Assembly: GCA_963576565.1 (NCBI GenBank)
Contig: OY755047.1
Coordinates: 9,952,931 to 10,016,930, forward strand
Origin: Aspidapion aeneum
Lineage: Eukaryota; Arthropoda; Insecta; Coleoptera; Brentidae
DNA: 64,000 nucleotides
Direction of reading: 5' to 3'
Shown: piece by piece, positions 1 to 10,702 of the stretch
Numbering within the stretch: position 1 is the first letter of the stretch
Layout: the number at the start of each line of letters is the position of its first letter
Position numbers and translations under genes: made by a program
The notes under the pieces: generated by a model
What the model was told of the DNA's origin: nothing
Databases searched by the model: none
Seen by the model: only the letters and a program-made list of their open reading frames with translations

Positions 1-564
1 AGAAGAGTGGGAGAGGATGGTTATTTCTTGCTATAAAGAAATTAACTAGTGAGATATTGAAATTGTATTTTATTTATTTAATGTATCAACAGCATACAAG
101 TGAATAAAAGATACAGATTTATATTATCTAACCTAATAACTACCTATCTACCTACTAGACTAACTTGCAAGGGTCCTATATATAGGTATATATGAATAAA
201 TAAATAAATAAGTTATAAGTTGTGATAAAAAGTGATATTCCGATTGTGTGAATTATGATAACTTGCACTTTAGTAATTTTATTTATAAAATGGCATTATT
301 ATAAAAAAAATTTGATGTGACAATAGTGTTAGTACGTACTATTTGATTTGTAACTGCTATATGCATTAATAAAGATTCTGATTTTGATTTGATAGACCAA
401 GTATACCTACTAAATATCTATGTCATCCTTGTTTGAAAATTACTTGCTCTATGCCTTAATAAACATTTTGCATTGAGTAAATGGACAATGAAAAATTTAT
501 ACCATGATCTTTTCCTTATGTCAATTAGTGTGTTTTTCCTTGGGACAGCCACACTGGTGCAACA
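1..564. other. AT-rich noncoding stretch
   Basis: No open frame or exon signal that I trust. Two short pieces near 365-395 and 445-475 share the form 'gcattaataaag' followed by a T-rich tail, which resembles the polyadenylated 3' ends of insect non-LTR elements, but there is no coding sequence upstream to prove it. Confidence 0.3.
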
Positions 565-1239
565 TGAAGTGTGTTTCAAAATTCAATAACATAATTTTAA
601 TGCTAAATTCCTTGAGTGATTTCAAAACAAAAAGTTTATATAAGCATAGGTCCACAAACACTTAGTTTCAGAGATACCTACAGGGTGTTAAAATTTAGTT
701 TTTTTTTTATATTTTCTGCAGTTTTGAGATGAACCAAATGTGTTTTAATTAATTTGTTTGTTTTGATATAGTTCCCATATAATACTGGAACATTTTTTTT
801 ATTTTCTGATACTTAGAAGTGTTTGGTTCAACAGTGATTTTTTCTAAAACAGTTAGAGATATATTGCAAAAAACAAAAAATTTTTCAACTGAAACAGCTA
901 TTTTATTTCTTGTTTTAAAATCTACCAGTGGCTTACAACAAAAAAAAATCAGGGGGAAAAGGCAACAAGACCCCTAAAAAAGAATCACTCTGTAGATTTT
1001 TACTATTAGTTGGCATGTCTAATAGTGTAGTGAGTGCCTATAGCTAAATATATGTGCCAAATTTGAGCTAAATATCTGAAAAACTGGACTAGCTATAGAC
1101 AAAAAACTACAAAAAAAATTACACCCTGTATCTCAAAACAAGGGGTTTGAGGACCTATATTTATATGAAAATTTTGTCTTAGAATCACTCAGAGAATTCA
1201 ACACTAAAATTATGTTAATGAATTTTGAAACTCCCTGTA
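565..1239. mobile_element. Foldback/MITE-like inverted repeat, ~675 bp
   Basis: Left arm (about 572-690) and right arm (about 1118-1237) are reverse complements with scattered changes: both contain tttcaaaattcaat(t)aacat at the outer side and 'gatacagggtgt' / its complement at the inner side. The right outer end reads CTCCCTG followed by TA, the form of mariner-like insect MITE ends; the left end is more decayed. No open frame between the arms. Superfamily is inferred from the end sequence only. Confidence 0.55.
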
Positions 1240-1752
1240 TATAGTTGGTCAATGAAAAAGTTCACAAAAAATAAACATGATTTATTTCAGACTTGCCAAA
1301 TGTTTGTTTTTTTTGACCAAAATTCAAAAAAAAAGGGATGAAAATATAATAGGTCATGTGACACATCGTTGGAAAGGTATTTAAATTGCCTTTAGAGCTA
1401 TATCTTATCAATCTGCGATAAGTTGTCCTCAAGATATGTTAATTTTTGTGAAGCTGTGTTGAACCAAAATGGGTCAATTTTTCGATTTTTGAAAATTAAT
1501 TAAAAAAAACAACTGATCAGAAAAAAAAATATTTTGGATATTTTATCCTACCCATATATAGATACTGTGTAACAAATTTTTTCAAAATCGGTGAAATGGT
1601 CTGCCAAACTTCTGGTTGATTTGATATGAAATTACCCTGAAGGAACAGATATTTTCTGATGACAGTAAATTAAAACTTCATCTTAGCATATCAAACTTGT
1701 CATTTTAACAGTCTTTAAATCAGGTAAAATTAAATAAAAAAATTATTTACAG
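1240..1752. other. AT-rich noncoding stretch
   Basis: No gene, terminal repeat or tandem repeat recognised. Homopolymer A and T runs are frequent. Confidence 0.3.
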
Positions 1753-1875
1753 GTCACAATTGGCCTGGCAGGTGAGAACGAAAGTATCAGAGTACTTCCC
1801 AGCCTATACCAAGGACTCACTAGCTCAAGTTTACTTTTTGAAAGCCTGAAAGTTGCTACCCACACCTAGCAAAAG
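1753..1875 (+). CDS. Possible exon, frame ambiguous
   Basis: A pyrimidine-poor acceptor (ttatttacag) precedes and a good donor (aaaag|gtaag) follows this 123-nt segment. Two frames are partly open: one reads 38 codons from VTIGLAGENES and stops at 1867-1869; another is open from 1754 to a stop at 1847-1849. Neither runs through to the donor, so if it is an exon it holds a stop codon or is untranslated. Not recognised. It lies on the same strand as the exon-like segment at 2659. Confidence 0.2.
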
Positions 1876-1964
1876 GTAAGATAGCCTACATACTTTTCTT
1901 CTTAGAATCAAAAAGAGTCACTTGTATAATTATATAATACTATACAGTAGTGGCCAATAATTTA

Positions 1965-2016
1965 GCAACCACCAATGAATACACAACTCTATAGTTGTGT
2001 ATTCATTGCAACCACC
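1965..2016. mobile_element. 34-bp perfect palindrome flanked by 9-bp direct repeats
   Basis: Positions 1974-2007 form a perfect inverted repeat: 15-nt arms (AATGAATACACAACT) around CTAT. It is flanked on both sides by GCAACCACC (1965-1973 and 2008-2016). A related sequence in inverted orientation near 3048-3106 reads through the same site without palindrome or duplication, so this looks like an insertion with target duplication. Because the terminal G/C can belong to either, the duplication may be 7, 8 or 9 bp. Confidence 0.65.
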
Positions 2017-2477
2017 TAAAACTGTATGAAAATCTGATCCTACAGTAACTATCACAAGAGTAGATTTGAAACCTTCACTCTGTTTCACAGCCAATATGCA
2101 ATGAACCTGCAGGTCAGAGATGTCTTTCATATAATTTTATAGAACCTTTTTGTCACATTTAAAAAAAGCTTCAAAACTGACTTTTAACATTCGAAAAAGA
2201 TGTAAAAATTTTACACTTGAAAATTTTATTTACAATTGAAATGCTAAATTTCAAAATTTATTTCTTGACCATCCTTTGTCCAATAGATACGAAATTGTAA
2301 GGAGCTATAAAATTTTTACCTTTCTTTCGAATGGTGTCGGCCAGTTTTGCCTAAAACTACACAAAAACGTATTTTGTAAGCTTTTTTTTAAATGTGACAA
2401 AAGGGCATTATAAAATTGTACAAAAAAAATCGCTGTAGCTTGTGAGTTGAGAAATATGTATCTTTTCAATACACATT

Positions 2478-2813
2478 TACTTTTTTCATAGTGAGTGTAG
2501 GATCAGATCATAACCCTCATTTAAAAAGTTCCTATAAACATATTTCCGCAAACCTTTTGTTAGGTACCAATTTCTGTCTTCAAAAAGTATATACAGATTC
2601 ACCTGTTAAAATATGGTTATTTAATTATGTCACACCCTGTATTTTCTTATTGTTATAGGTGAACCCAATACTAATGCAGGGTTTAAATTTGATCCATTAT
2701 GTGGTGAACCACTTGGAAGCAACACTGTTGTTATGGTCAGTGTTTACAGCTGGATTAGCTATCATAGCTACATGTTCATCATCATCTTCAAAAAAACAAT
2801 AGCAAAAATCCTG
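2478..2813 (+). repeat. Direct duplication, copy 1 (with exon-like end)
   Basis: Matches 3045-3440: shared landmarks are 'gtgtaggatcagat', 'cataaccctc', 'cctataaacatatttc', 'caaaccttttgtta', 'accctgtattttcttattg' and the exon-like start after 'gttatag'. Copy 2 carries about 110 extra bases after 'ggatcagat'. Offset at the exon border is 662 bp. Confidence 0.65.
2659..2813 (+). CDS. Exon-like segment, unrecognised protein
   Basis: Bounded by an acceptor (ttattgttatag) and a good donor (ctg|gtgagt). Taking the first two bases as the end of a split codon, the remaining 153 nt are open for 51 codons and end exactly on a codon boundary. The peptide starts EPNTNAGFKFDPLCGEPLG, has a hydrophobic patch (YMFIIIF) and ends KKTIAKIL. 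A second frame (VNPILMQGLNLIHYVV) is open for 47 codons before TAG. I do not recognise either. The counterpart at 3321 keeps the first half. Comparison of the two copies shows mostly replacement changes in both frames, so selection on the protein is not demonstrated; it could be a noncoding exon or a repeat-borne splice site pair. Confidence 0.3.
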
Positions 2814-3044
2814 GTGAGTGTCTTTTTAATTAAAATGTTTTAAAAATATTTGGAGATTTCAAAATTGTTTTTAACTTGGTATGAAACGTTTGCCTTTGAC
2901 CAAAAATCATTATAACATTTTATTTAAATGATGATTATTAATTGTAAATGTAAACCATTTTCACATTTTCACTACTAAATAAATAAATAAATATTTAAAC
3001 TAATGGAAATATGTCATGATTTAACCGCCAAAATAAAAAAAAAA

Positions 3045-3440
3045 CTATAGTTAGTGTAGGATCAGATTTTTATACAGTTTTGGGTGATAGCTAAATTATT
3101 CGCCACTACATTCAATTATATTTTTTTTTCCAAAAAAATTATTACCTATTATCAGAGCATCTTAAAATTTTCAGCATAACCCTCTTATTAAAAGTTCTTA
3201 TAAACATATTTCTGCAAACCTTTTGTTAACAATTTCTGTCTTAAAAAATCATATATAGTTTCACCTCTTAAAATAAGGTTGTTTAATTTAGTAAAACCCT
3301 GTATTTTCTTATTGTTATAGGTAAACCCAATACTAAAGCAGGGTTTAGATTCGATCCGTTATGTGATGAACCACTTGAAAACAACACACAAAAAAACTCA
3401 AAAAGACCCACTACAGATCAAAGAGAGTAAATGGCCAGAA
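3045..3440 (+). repeat. Direct duplication, copy 2
   Basis: Second copy of the block at 2478-2813. It contains an internal segment (about 3067-3178) absent from copy 1, part of which is the reverse complement of 1941-2060 without the palindrome found there. Confidence 0.6.
3321..3430 (+). pseudogene. Second copy of the 2659 exon-like segment, divergent
   Basis: Same acceptor context (attgttatag). The frame matching the longer frame of the first copy starts KPNTKAGFRFDPLCDEPL and stops at TAA 3428-3430 after 35 codons, in sequence that has become a tandem repeat. No donor is seen at the equivalent place. It is probably a decayed duplicate. Confidence 0.3.
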
Positions 3441-3645
3441 TCATTGAACCACTGGAGGCAACACACAAAAAAGATCCACCACAGATCAAAGAAAAGGTCA
3501 TGGGACATATACACATAGATTTTTGTGATTTAAGACCCAGCACAGATTAAAGAAACTAAATGGCCAGAATCATTGAACCACTTGGAGGCAACACACAAAA
3601 AAACTCAAAAAGACCCACCACAGATCAAAGAGACTAAATGGATTG
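3366..3645 (+). repeat. Tandem repeat built from exon-like sequence
   Basis: Three imperfect copies of a unit containing 'gaaccacttggaggcaacac', 'aaaagacccacca' and 'cagatcaaagagactaaatg' start near 3368, 3445 and 3566, with internal deletions. The unit derives from the 3' half of the duplicated segment. Confidence 0.6.
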
Positions 3646-3868
3646 TAAATTTCTTGTAGTTGAGGAGAAGGGCTGTAGGGCACTTTAAAAACAAAATGAA
3701 AGCTGCTCTAGATGATCCAAGAAACAGTCAGGTATCACTACATACATTATATTACATCGTTTTTTGCTAAATTGCAATAAAAAAAATAATAGGTAAAACA
3801 ACATATCTTTGCAACACAGACTAGTATCAAGAAATAACGGGTAAAAACAAGAGACCCTGTAGTATGAC

Positions 3869-4217
3869 ATATTTTAAACAAATAGAGACGCGACAAACCC
3901 ATCAAAGTCACTGAAATTCATATTTTTTGGTTGTTATTTTCTTGTCAAGTTCATTGGCGTTTCACTAAAATCATTTAAGTCGTCAGCGGTGAATGACATC
4001 TATAATCATGCAACATATAAACAATTTGTCAGCCACATGGTATATTTTTGTCAAAAATCGTTTATTTTTATTTCCCTGTGCTTATGAATTAACAATGGCG
4101 GAGGTGAGCCTCTCTAAACAATGCTAGAGTATACAGTACTGATATTTTCCTTCTTTGATTTTCACATATAAATTTGAGTTTGATAAGTTTGTCGTGTCTC
4201 TATTTTCTTAAAATATA
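3869..4217. mobile_element. TIR element (MITE), ~349 bp
   Basis: Left end 'atattttaaacaaatagaga' continuing 'cgcgacaaac' matches the reverse complement of the right end (atattttaagaaaatagaga, continuing cacgacaaac) over about 35 nt with few mismatches. Interior is noncoding. Target duplication is not clear; TA flanks are possible. Confidence 0.6.
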
Positions 4218-4229
4218 TCACACATACAG

Positions 4230-4311
4230 AGTATCTGGTGAAAACCAACAGAGAAGTCAAGAACAACCAGAAGAAGACTACTCATACATAAAAATCAACA
4301 AACAACTGTGA
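4230..4311 (+). CDS. Possible terminal coding exon, unrecognised
   Basis: An acceptor (cacacatacag) directly follows the TIR element. With one base completing a split codon, 26 codons are open to TGA 4309-4311; the peptide begins VSGENQQRSQEQPEEDY and is Q/E rich. Downstream sequence to about 4470 also has open pieces in other frames (for example TTVTQTKAIAPTSPHIEQPL in one, ESLQDLPEFHQYESDT in another), so the real reading may involve more splicing or frameshifts. No homology recognised. Confidence 0.25.
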
Positions 4312-5194
4312 CCCAGACTAAAGCTATTGCACCAACTTCCCCTCATATTGAGCAACCTCTAAAACAAGCAATCCCCCATTTTACAATCAAATAACAATTA
4401 TTTTAATAGCTCTGGAGCAGTAGAGTCACTACAAGACCTTCCAGAATTTCATCAGTATGAAAGTGACACTAAGGGGTCAATTCTTTACATTTCAAAAAAT
4501 CTGGCGAAATTTGACAAAATGTGACATAATCTGGCGCTTAAGATTTCTCGTTTAAAAGGCAATTTTTAAACTTAAAAACTTACCTAAAAGGCCATTTCCC
4601 ACTTTTTGATAGATGTAGCGTCACGATATAATATTTGTTTTTAATTAAAAACCCGTAATTTGTTGAAAATTTTTAATTTAAAAATTGTAAATAAATTCAC
4701 TATTAACCACACAAACTGAAATGTCAAATTTCGTCACATTTCGTCACATTTCTTTCAAATTTATGAGTCCTATTCGTTTTCTTTATGAGGTCAGCTAAGT
4801 TTACTTTCTTTCTTTGTTTTTCACGGTAAAATTAACAAAGAGGGACTAACTGCATGTCGTGGAAGGGTCGCTACAAAATTAGCTCTACGCTGTTGCCACC
4901 GTTATATTTGAACGGAATTTTAAGGGAATGTCAAATTATTTCTTTAAAATCTGCCAGAAAAATCTGACTAAGTGAAGATCCTGTCAAATTATTGAAGTGG
5001 TGATTATTTTTTTACTTTTAAAAAAAGCTAGGCACGTATATAGTTTTTTATTCTGGGGGGTCCTCCCATATAGAAACTGCTGTTCTTCAGTGACGGCCCA
5101 TGCGGCTGAGTCCTTCGTAAACCAGAGAGAAAATAATAAATTGTCTCTGTCGTAAACGAACACGAAAGCTGCGCCCATAAGGTTTTGGATAGTG

Positions 5195-5255
5195 TAATTA
5201 AAAATACTAGGGTCACTGCATCCTGGAAGTCTAGCGTCTCCCAGGGGTAGCGACA
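5195..5255. repeat. Repeat piece shared with the 8.1-8.8 kb foldback
   Basis: 'tagggtcactgcatcctg' and 'caggggtagcgacac' recur, in inverted or direct form, at about 8715-8752 and 8127-8140. The surrounding 4984-5277 minus-strand open frame (with the peptide DARLPGCSDPS) includes this repeat and resembles no known protein, so I treat it as repeat sequence, not a gene. Confidence 0.55.
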
Positions 5256-5814
5256 CGAGTGTCAAAACCGTACTCAAAATTCCATAGACATTCGTGAAAA
5301 ATACTCATTTTTATACAGTCTGAGAAAAGACAAATGTTTTAATAGAACTTAAAAAGAACTCGTTTTTATACAGCTTAAGAAATAAAAAATATGTTCCTTG
5401 AGTTTTTGGGTTATGAATATTTATTGTAGGTATTATTGTTAAAAATTATTTTCTTTTAAATATTATTTCTGTTTTTGTATAAAAATAATACGTAATAAAT
5501 AAACAAACAGGACAGAAATCCATTTCTATGTTAAAAGTTTATTAATAGTATATAATATATCAAGGGATAAAATGAAAATTTTATCACGATGTTTATACGC
5601 TATTTTTCGCACTGTTTAATTTATTTTCCAAGGTTTTTTCCCATTTTTTTTGGGTGTTTTTGGTATTGTGGTTTTTTTTAGTATCTTTTTATTCCGAATT
5701 TTACATTTTATCAAAAGACAAAAAATGCCCAAATACAGTTCGAGTTTTCGTAAGGTTCGGCTTAATTATTTATATTTTTATAGTACATTTCATATAAATA
5801 TCTTAATATTATTG

Positions 5815-6715
5815 TTCGAAAGCATAAACTTCGAAAATCATTTTCTTTAAACCAAAAATTGTTCTAAAACATATTCTTCGAACAAAAGATTGTTCGAAAA
5901 CGTTTTCTTCAAACAGAAATTTTTCGAAATCATTTTCTTCGAACAGAAATTTGTTCGAAAATATTTTTTTAAAATTAAAATTTGTTCAAAAACATTTTTT
6001 CGAAAACAAATTTTTCGAAAAAAAAATTTGACCTGTCTTGCCAAACTTAACACAACTCATATAGTTCGACTAATGGGGTTTTTTTCTAACAATTTTTGGA
6101 AATAAAAACTTCCCTGACTTCTTTCCCGGGATCCTAGAGGGTGTGAAACCAAACCGAACCAACCGAGACCTATTGTCGAAAAATGATTTCCCTAAATTAG
6201 CTTTCCGGTCCTCATTTTGGAAGGTTGAAATCGGTGTTACTCTAACCTTTCTTAATTGAGCATATCAGGAGGTATCTGGACCGGTTCGGATACGTTTGCG
6301 ATCAATTGACAAAGTTTAGGAAAATACCGATTTCGACCTTCCAAAAGGAGGAAAGTAGACAAATTTTCAGAATGTTTACGATCCCGGGAAAGAAGTCAGG
6401 GTTTTTTTGAAAAAATATGTTAAAAAGACCTTGCCGTAGTCAAACTATATGAATTGTGTTAGGTTTGGAAATCCAGGTCTAGAGCGTCTTTTATCGAAAA
6501 ACTTGCTTTCGAAGAAAATGATTTCTATTCGAAGAAAATGTTTTTGAACAACTATTACTTACGAACAAATTTCCGTTCAAAGAAATGGTGTTCGAATAAA
6601 TTTCCGTTTAAAAAAAATGTTTTCAAACAAATTTTCATTAGAAGAAATGGTTTTCATAAAAATTTCCGTTCGAAGAAAATGTTTTCGAACAAAGTTCTGC
6701 GACCCGTCGTGTTGC
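5815..6715. mobile_element. Foldback element with minisatellite arms, ~900 bp
   Basis: Left arm (5815-6030) is about six copies of a 33-36-bp unit related to 'cgaacagaaatttgttcgaa'; right arm (6490-6700) carries the same units in reverse complement. Between them an imperfect palindrome continues to the centre: 'tgacttctttcccgggatc' at about 6116 pairs with 'gatcccgggaaagaagtca' at about 6381, and 'ttggaaggttgaaatcggtg' pairs with 'accgatttcgaccttccaa' near 6330. Related centre sequence recurs at 8470-8630. Open frames here are by-products of the units. Confidence 0.7.
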
Positions 6716-6763
6716 TACCTTGAGTTTTTATTGGATGTTGATTTTTTAAAAACTTTTCTATGA

Positions 6764-6790
6764 GTGTGTGTGTGTGTACCTGTGTGTCTC
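6764..6790. repeat. (TG)n microsatellite
   Basis: Short run of TG repeats (tgtgtgtgtgtgt) with interruptions. Confidence 0.7.
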
Positions 6791-6832
6791 TTAATTCTAC
6801 TTTGTTTTGCAATCATTACAGTGTAGCTACTT

Positions 6833-6948
6833 TCGATCTTTGTTTGAACCTTTTGTTTTTCAATCTTTTGTATTTTCGACCTTTTGTACTTTCGAACTTT
6901 TGTATTTTCGACTTTTTGTATTTTCGACCTTTTCTTCGCCGCCCGCTT
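6833..6948. repeat. 16-bp minisatellite
   Basis: About seven imperfect copies of a 16-nt unit of the form cttttgtattttcgac. Confidence 0.75.
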
Positions 6949-7255
6949 TTTTTTGAACAATAATAAAAATAATAGTAGGTATATTATAAACCTGGAGCGT
7001 GCAGTGTTTACTTTTAATACCACGGCGGGAATTTTCATGCTCGACCGGAAGAAGGGCTATAATTTGCTAAGTGACTAAAAGGGACTTTAATGCCAAGGTT
7101 TATTTTTATATACTAAAAATAATAATAATCATAAACTAAATAAATAGGTATTAAACCACTTACCGTACTGTAGTTTTAGCATGTCAAGTATATAAAAAAA
7201 CAGTGGGCAGTGATAGTTGTCATGGCATTACATTAAACAAAAGTCAGTCAGATGC

Positions 7256-7325
7256 TAACAAACAAAGGTCACTCATCGTCAAGCAAGGTAAAGCTTGCTT
7301 GACGATGAGTGACCTTATAACAAAC
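7256..7325. mobile_element. 54-bp palindromic hAT-like insertion with perfect 8-bp target duplication
   Basis: Element 7264-7317 consists of two 23-nt perfect inverted arms (AAGGTCACTCATCGTCAAGC continuing AAG) around six bases. It is flanked by TAACAAAC at 7256-7263 and again at 7318-7325. The same terminal sequence bounds the 384-bp element at 21868-22251, so this is an extremely shortened family member. The terminal TAAGG (right end; the left has AAAGG) fits the hAT end consensus YARNG, and 8-bp duplications are typical of hAT insertions. Confidence 0.8.
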
Positions 7326-8126
7326 AATGTGGAAAAATATTATTTATTTCATAACAAACTAATTAAGTTTACTCGAGAAAAAGTTCGAATTACATTTCTC
7401 GAAGATGGAAAATAAAGCATATTCTTACTTTGAGATGGGCATGGAAATGATGCAATAAACAGAATTTCGAAAATTTCACAGTTTCCTGGTTTACAGCCTG
7501 GAGAAGTCTAGAAAGTTAAATGCTTCGTTTATATGGAAGCAATATTCTATGCCTAAGGACACAATAACGATCAAAACGAACCAAGCCATCGGCAAAGTAA
7601 AGTAAGCTTACGGCAAGCTGGAACAAAATAATCGGTATCGTGTATATATTCCTTTTTGTTTTTTGTATTATGATAAAATAAAATAATCCAAAAACCTATA
7701 TTTTGCCTTTATGGTTTTAAAGAAATTACTTTCAATCACTGGAGACAAGAAATACTACCTTAGCCCATGAAAAAAGGGATTAAACGTACACCTTTATTCC
7801 GTAGAGAGCATAAAACATTTATTAAATAATACAAAACCCAACATAATAGTTTTCTATATTTTAGAATATATATAAAACATGCAAACTATATTTTTGGTTT
7901 CCTTCGCTGTGTGGACTGCTGGACACAGGGTCCTAATAAATTTGAAATCATAAAAAACTTAGTTTTTTTAGGTTTGTTTATTTGGACAGTAAAATTTATA
8001 TACCGGATGTGACGGACAGTTCTTTACGTAACATTTGTAAACCATTTAATTTTTTTAAACATAAAAAAAGCTATGCTCCTGACAGTGTCAGATTTGAGTT
8101 TTTCGTAAATGAGGTTATGTTTGGTG
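7326..8126. other. AT-rich stretch, no supported gene
   Basis: Short open frames only, none with recognisable content. No clear terminal repeats. Confidence 0.3.
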
Positions 8127-8760
8127 TCGCTACCCCTGGGAGAGCGGCTAGTTCACAACTTGCATTCCGTTTGCTATTGGTCGAAATAGTCAGCTGACTT
8201 TTTAATGTTGAACGTTGCCGTTTAAGATTATTATTATATTATATTAAGAGATGGTGCCACCAGTCAAGCATTTAACAAACTTTATGTTTACAGCTTTCGG
8301 CGTAAAATACGAATATATACTAGTTGTAAGTGACTAAAAAGAGTAGTGGTTTGTGCAGTACATACCTATTGAATTTAACTAAATCTATGCATATGCCGAT
8401 GAGTTTTTTTTTTATTGTTTTTTAAAAACATATTATTTTTTTTTTAATTAGCTTCCTTATCCTGTTTTCCTGTCGAAATCGGTGTTAACCTAACCCTGAT
8501 AAATTATTCGACAACGTATCCTAACCTGTCCAGATACGCCCCGGTCAGGATACGTTTCCCATCAATTGACCACGGTTAGGTTTTGTTTCAGTTTGGTTTA
8601 ACACCGATTTCAACCTCCCAAAACGAGGACAGGAGAGTTTTAATTTTAAAAATCCCGCCTGACTATGTCAACCAATAGCAAATGGAATGCAAGTTGTGAA
8701 CTATCCGCTCGTTGGAAGATGCCAGGCTTTCAGGATGCAGTGACCCTAAGAATAGTCGCC
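8127..8760. mobile_element. Foldback repeat, ~630 bp
   Basis: Arms at about 8148-8198 and 8654-8704 are inverted copies (tagttcacaacttgcattcc on the left, its complement on the right, plus the adjoining caatagcaaa). A second pair closer to the centre is 'gtcgaaatcggtgttaacc' near 8473 and 'ggtttaacaccgatttcaac' near 8594. The centre is related to that of the 5.8-6.7 kb foldback. No coding content. Confidence 0.65.
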
Positions 8761-8934
8761 ACAGTCTCCATCTGACGAAAATAAGTCGAAGGCGGAATTT
8801 TTCAGGGGTGCCACGACCACGTGGTCACTTTGTGCAAGGAAAACTTAAGTTTGCGACACGCTCCCTAGAGGGAGCCACACATATAGGCAGGGAACTGCGT
8901 ACAGCCGACCTGAAAATAGGTTCATAATATGAAT

Positions 8935-9870
8935 AAAATGAACGGGACCCAAGAAACAAACCTTTAAAACATAAATTTCAAACTTTCTATAAATTCGTAT
9001 AATTAAAAATAATGTTTGTATAATTATGTAAAATTTCTTGTGTGCCTAATATTATAGATTTGTTAAAAAATTCTAATTTTCTACTTAGCAATAAAAAGTT
9101 GAAAATAGCCCTAAAAAACTACTATTTACGGATTAGATCAAATTTTGGTCCAGGAGGTGAGTTACAGGGTGATATCGAAAATAGTAGTAAATCTTAATTA
9201 AAATCACATTTTTAAAAAACAACTCTGTCAGGAGTTTTAGTTAGCAAATAAGAGTAAGAAATACATTAAAATATGTATCATGAACTTATTGTATTATTTT
9301 TAGATCCAGGACGTGAGAGACCTACAGGGTGATATCGAAATTAGAAGCGTAATTTTCTAAAAAACAAATTTTTAAAAACAATGTCAAGAGCTTTCGTTAG
9401 CAAAAAATTATTTGAAACACGTTACACAATCATACCATTATCAGATTTTATCACCTTCAGGTCCAGGAATTGAGCTACATAGTGATATAGAAATTATTAG
9501 TGTGTGTAAATTTTCTAAAAATCACATTTTTAAAAAGCAAGGTTGTCCGAAGCTTTTGTTAGCAAAGTATAGTTAGGAATACGTTAAACAATCATACCAT
9601 TAATTGACTGTATCACCGTTAGGTCCAGGAAATGAGGTACAGGGTGATATCGAAATTAGTAATAAAATTTCGTAAAAATCACGTTTTTAAAAATCAACGT
9701 TGTCAGGAGCGTTTGTTAGCAAAAAATAGTTAGGAACACGTTAAGCAATCATACCACTTACTAAATTTCATTTACTTCCAGTAGGTAAGCTGCAGGGTGA
9801 TATCTAAATAGCAGTAAAGATTTTGAAAAATCACGTTTTTAAAAAACAAGGGAGGTGAGCTACAGGGTGA
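8935..9870 (+). repeat. Tandem repeat field, ~155-bp units, left arm
   Basis: The motif 'acagggtgatatcgaaa' or close variants recurs at about 9164, 9324, 9475, 9639, 9792 and 9861, each followed by 'cacatttttaaaaa', 'caggag(t/c)ttt' and 'gttagcaaa'. Sequence back to about 8935 and all repeat units have reverse-complement counterparts at 11920-12775. Confidence 0.75.
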
Positions 9871-9949
9871 AATGAATAAATAAATCCAAAAATATTCACA
9901 TATATTTACGTGAAAAACTTTTACTATTTATTTGACAAATTTACAAGTT

Positions 9950-10660
9950 AATATGATAAAATTTTGACATTAAAACATATTAGTTAATATAACCAAATCA
10001 ACCTAAGCCCCTAACTAACCTTGGTCAAAATAAAAGTTTACAAATACACATAAGAAATCCAAAAATCCCTACATTTATTTACGTAACAACATCTTGGTTC
10101 CTTGTTCTTTTACAAATTCACAAGTTAGTTTGAAAAAATCATGGCTTTATAATACATATCAAGTATAACCAAACCGAACCAAACCCATATAAATAAGGTT
10201 GGTCAATATAAAAATGTACAATAATTATTTACAGAAAAACCTGCCTGCCTTCGTTGTTAATTCACAAATTTATAGTAAATCAAAATTTTTTTACAAATAT
10301 TTTACATTTGTTTGATTTGTTAATTAACAAATTTACAAGATATTTTAGAATCTTGGCCCTAAAATATATATTTAATGTAACAAAACGAAAGCCTTCACTA
10401 GGCTTGCCTAATGTAAACATTTACAAACATACACGATAAATATAAAAATCTGCACATTTATTTACAGGAAAAAACTCTCTTCGTTGTTATTTCACAAATT
10501 TGCATGTTTTTTAGGCAACAATTTAACACCCAAGTTATCTATTTAACATAACCAAACCGAGCCAAATCAAATCCTTATAATTATTAAGCTTGCTCAATAT
10601 AAAAATGTACAAATACACATAATAAATATTACATTTATTTACATTGACAAACAACAACCT
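9950..10660. repeat. Degenerate tandem repeat
   Basis: About four divergent units share 'cacaaatttacaagtta', 'ataaccaaaccgaaccaaa' and 'acaaatacacataa', near 9940, 10115, 10310 and 10490. No coding potential. Confidence 0.55.
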
Positions 10661-10702
10661 GCACACAAATATTTTTGTCCCGTATGTCGTTCTTAGTTTT
10701 AT

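Noticed and set aside
4984..5277. 97-codon minus-strand frame
   Set aside because: Its start region is a repeat shared with 8.1-8.8 kb and the rest shows no recognisable domain.
5847..6105. Overlapping frames rich in F, K, N and S on both strands
   Set aside because: They are translations of the 35-bp minisatellite arms of a foldback.
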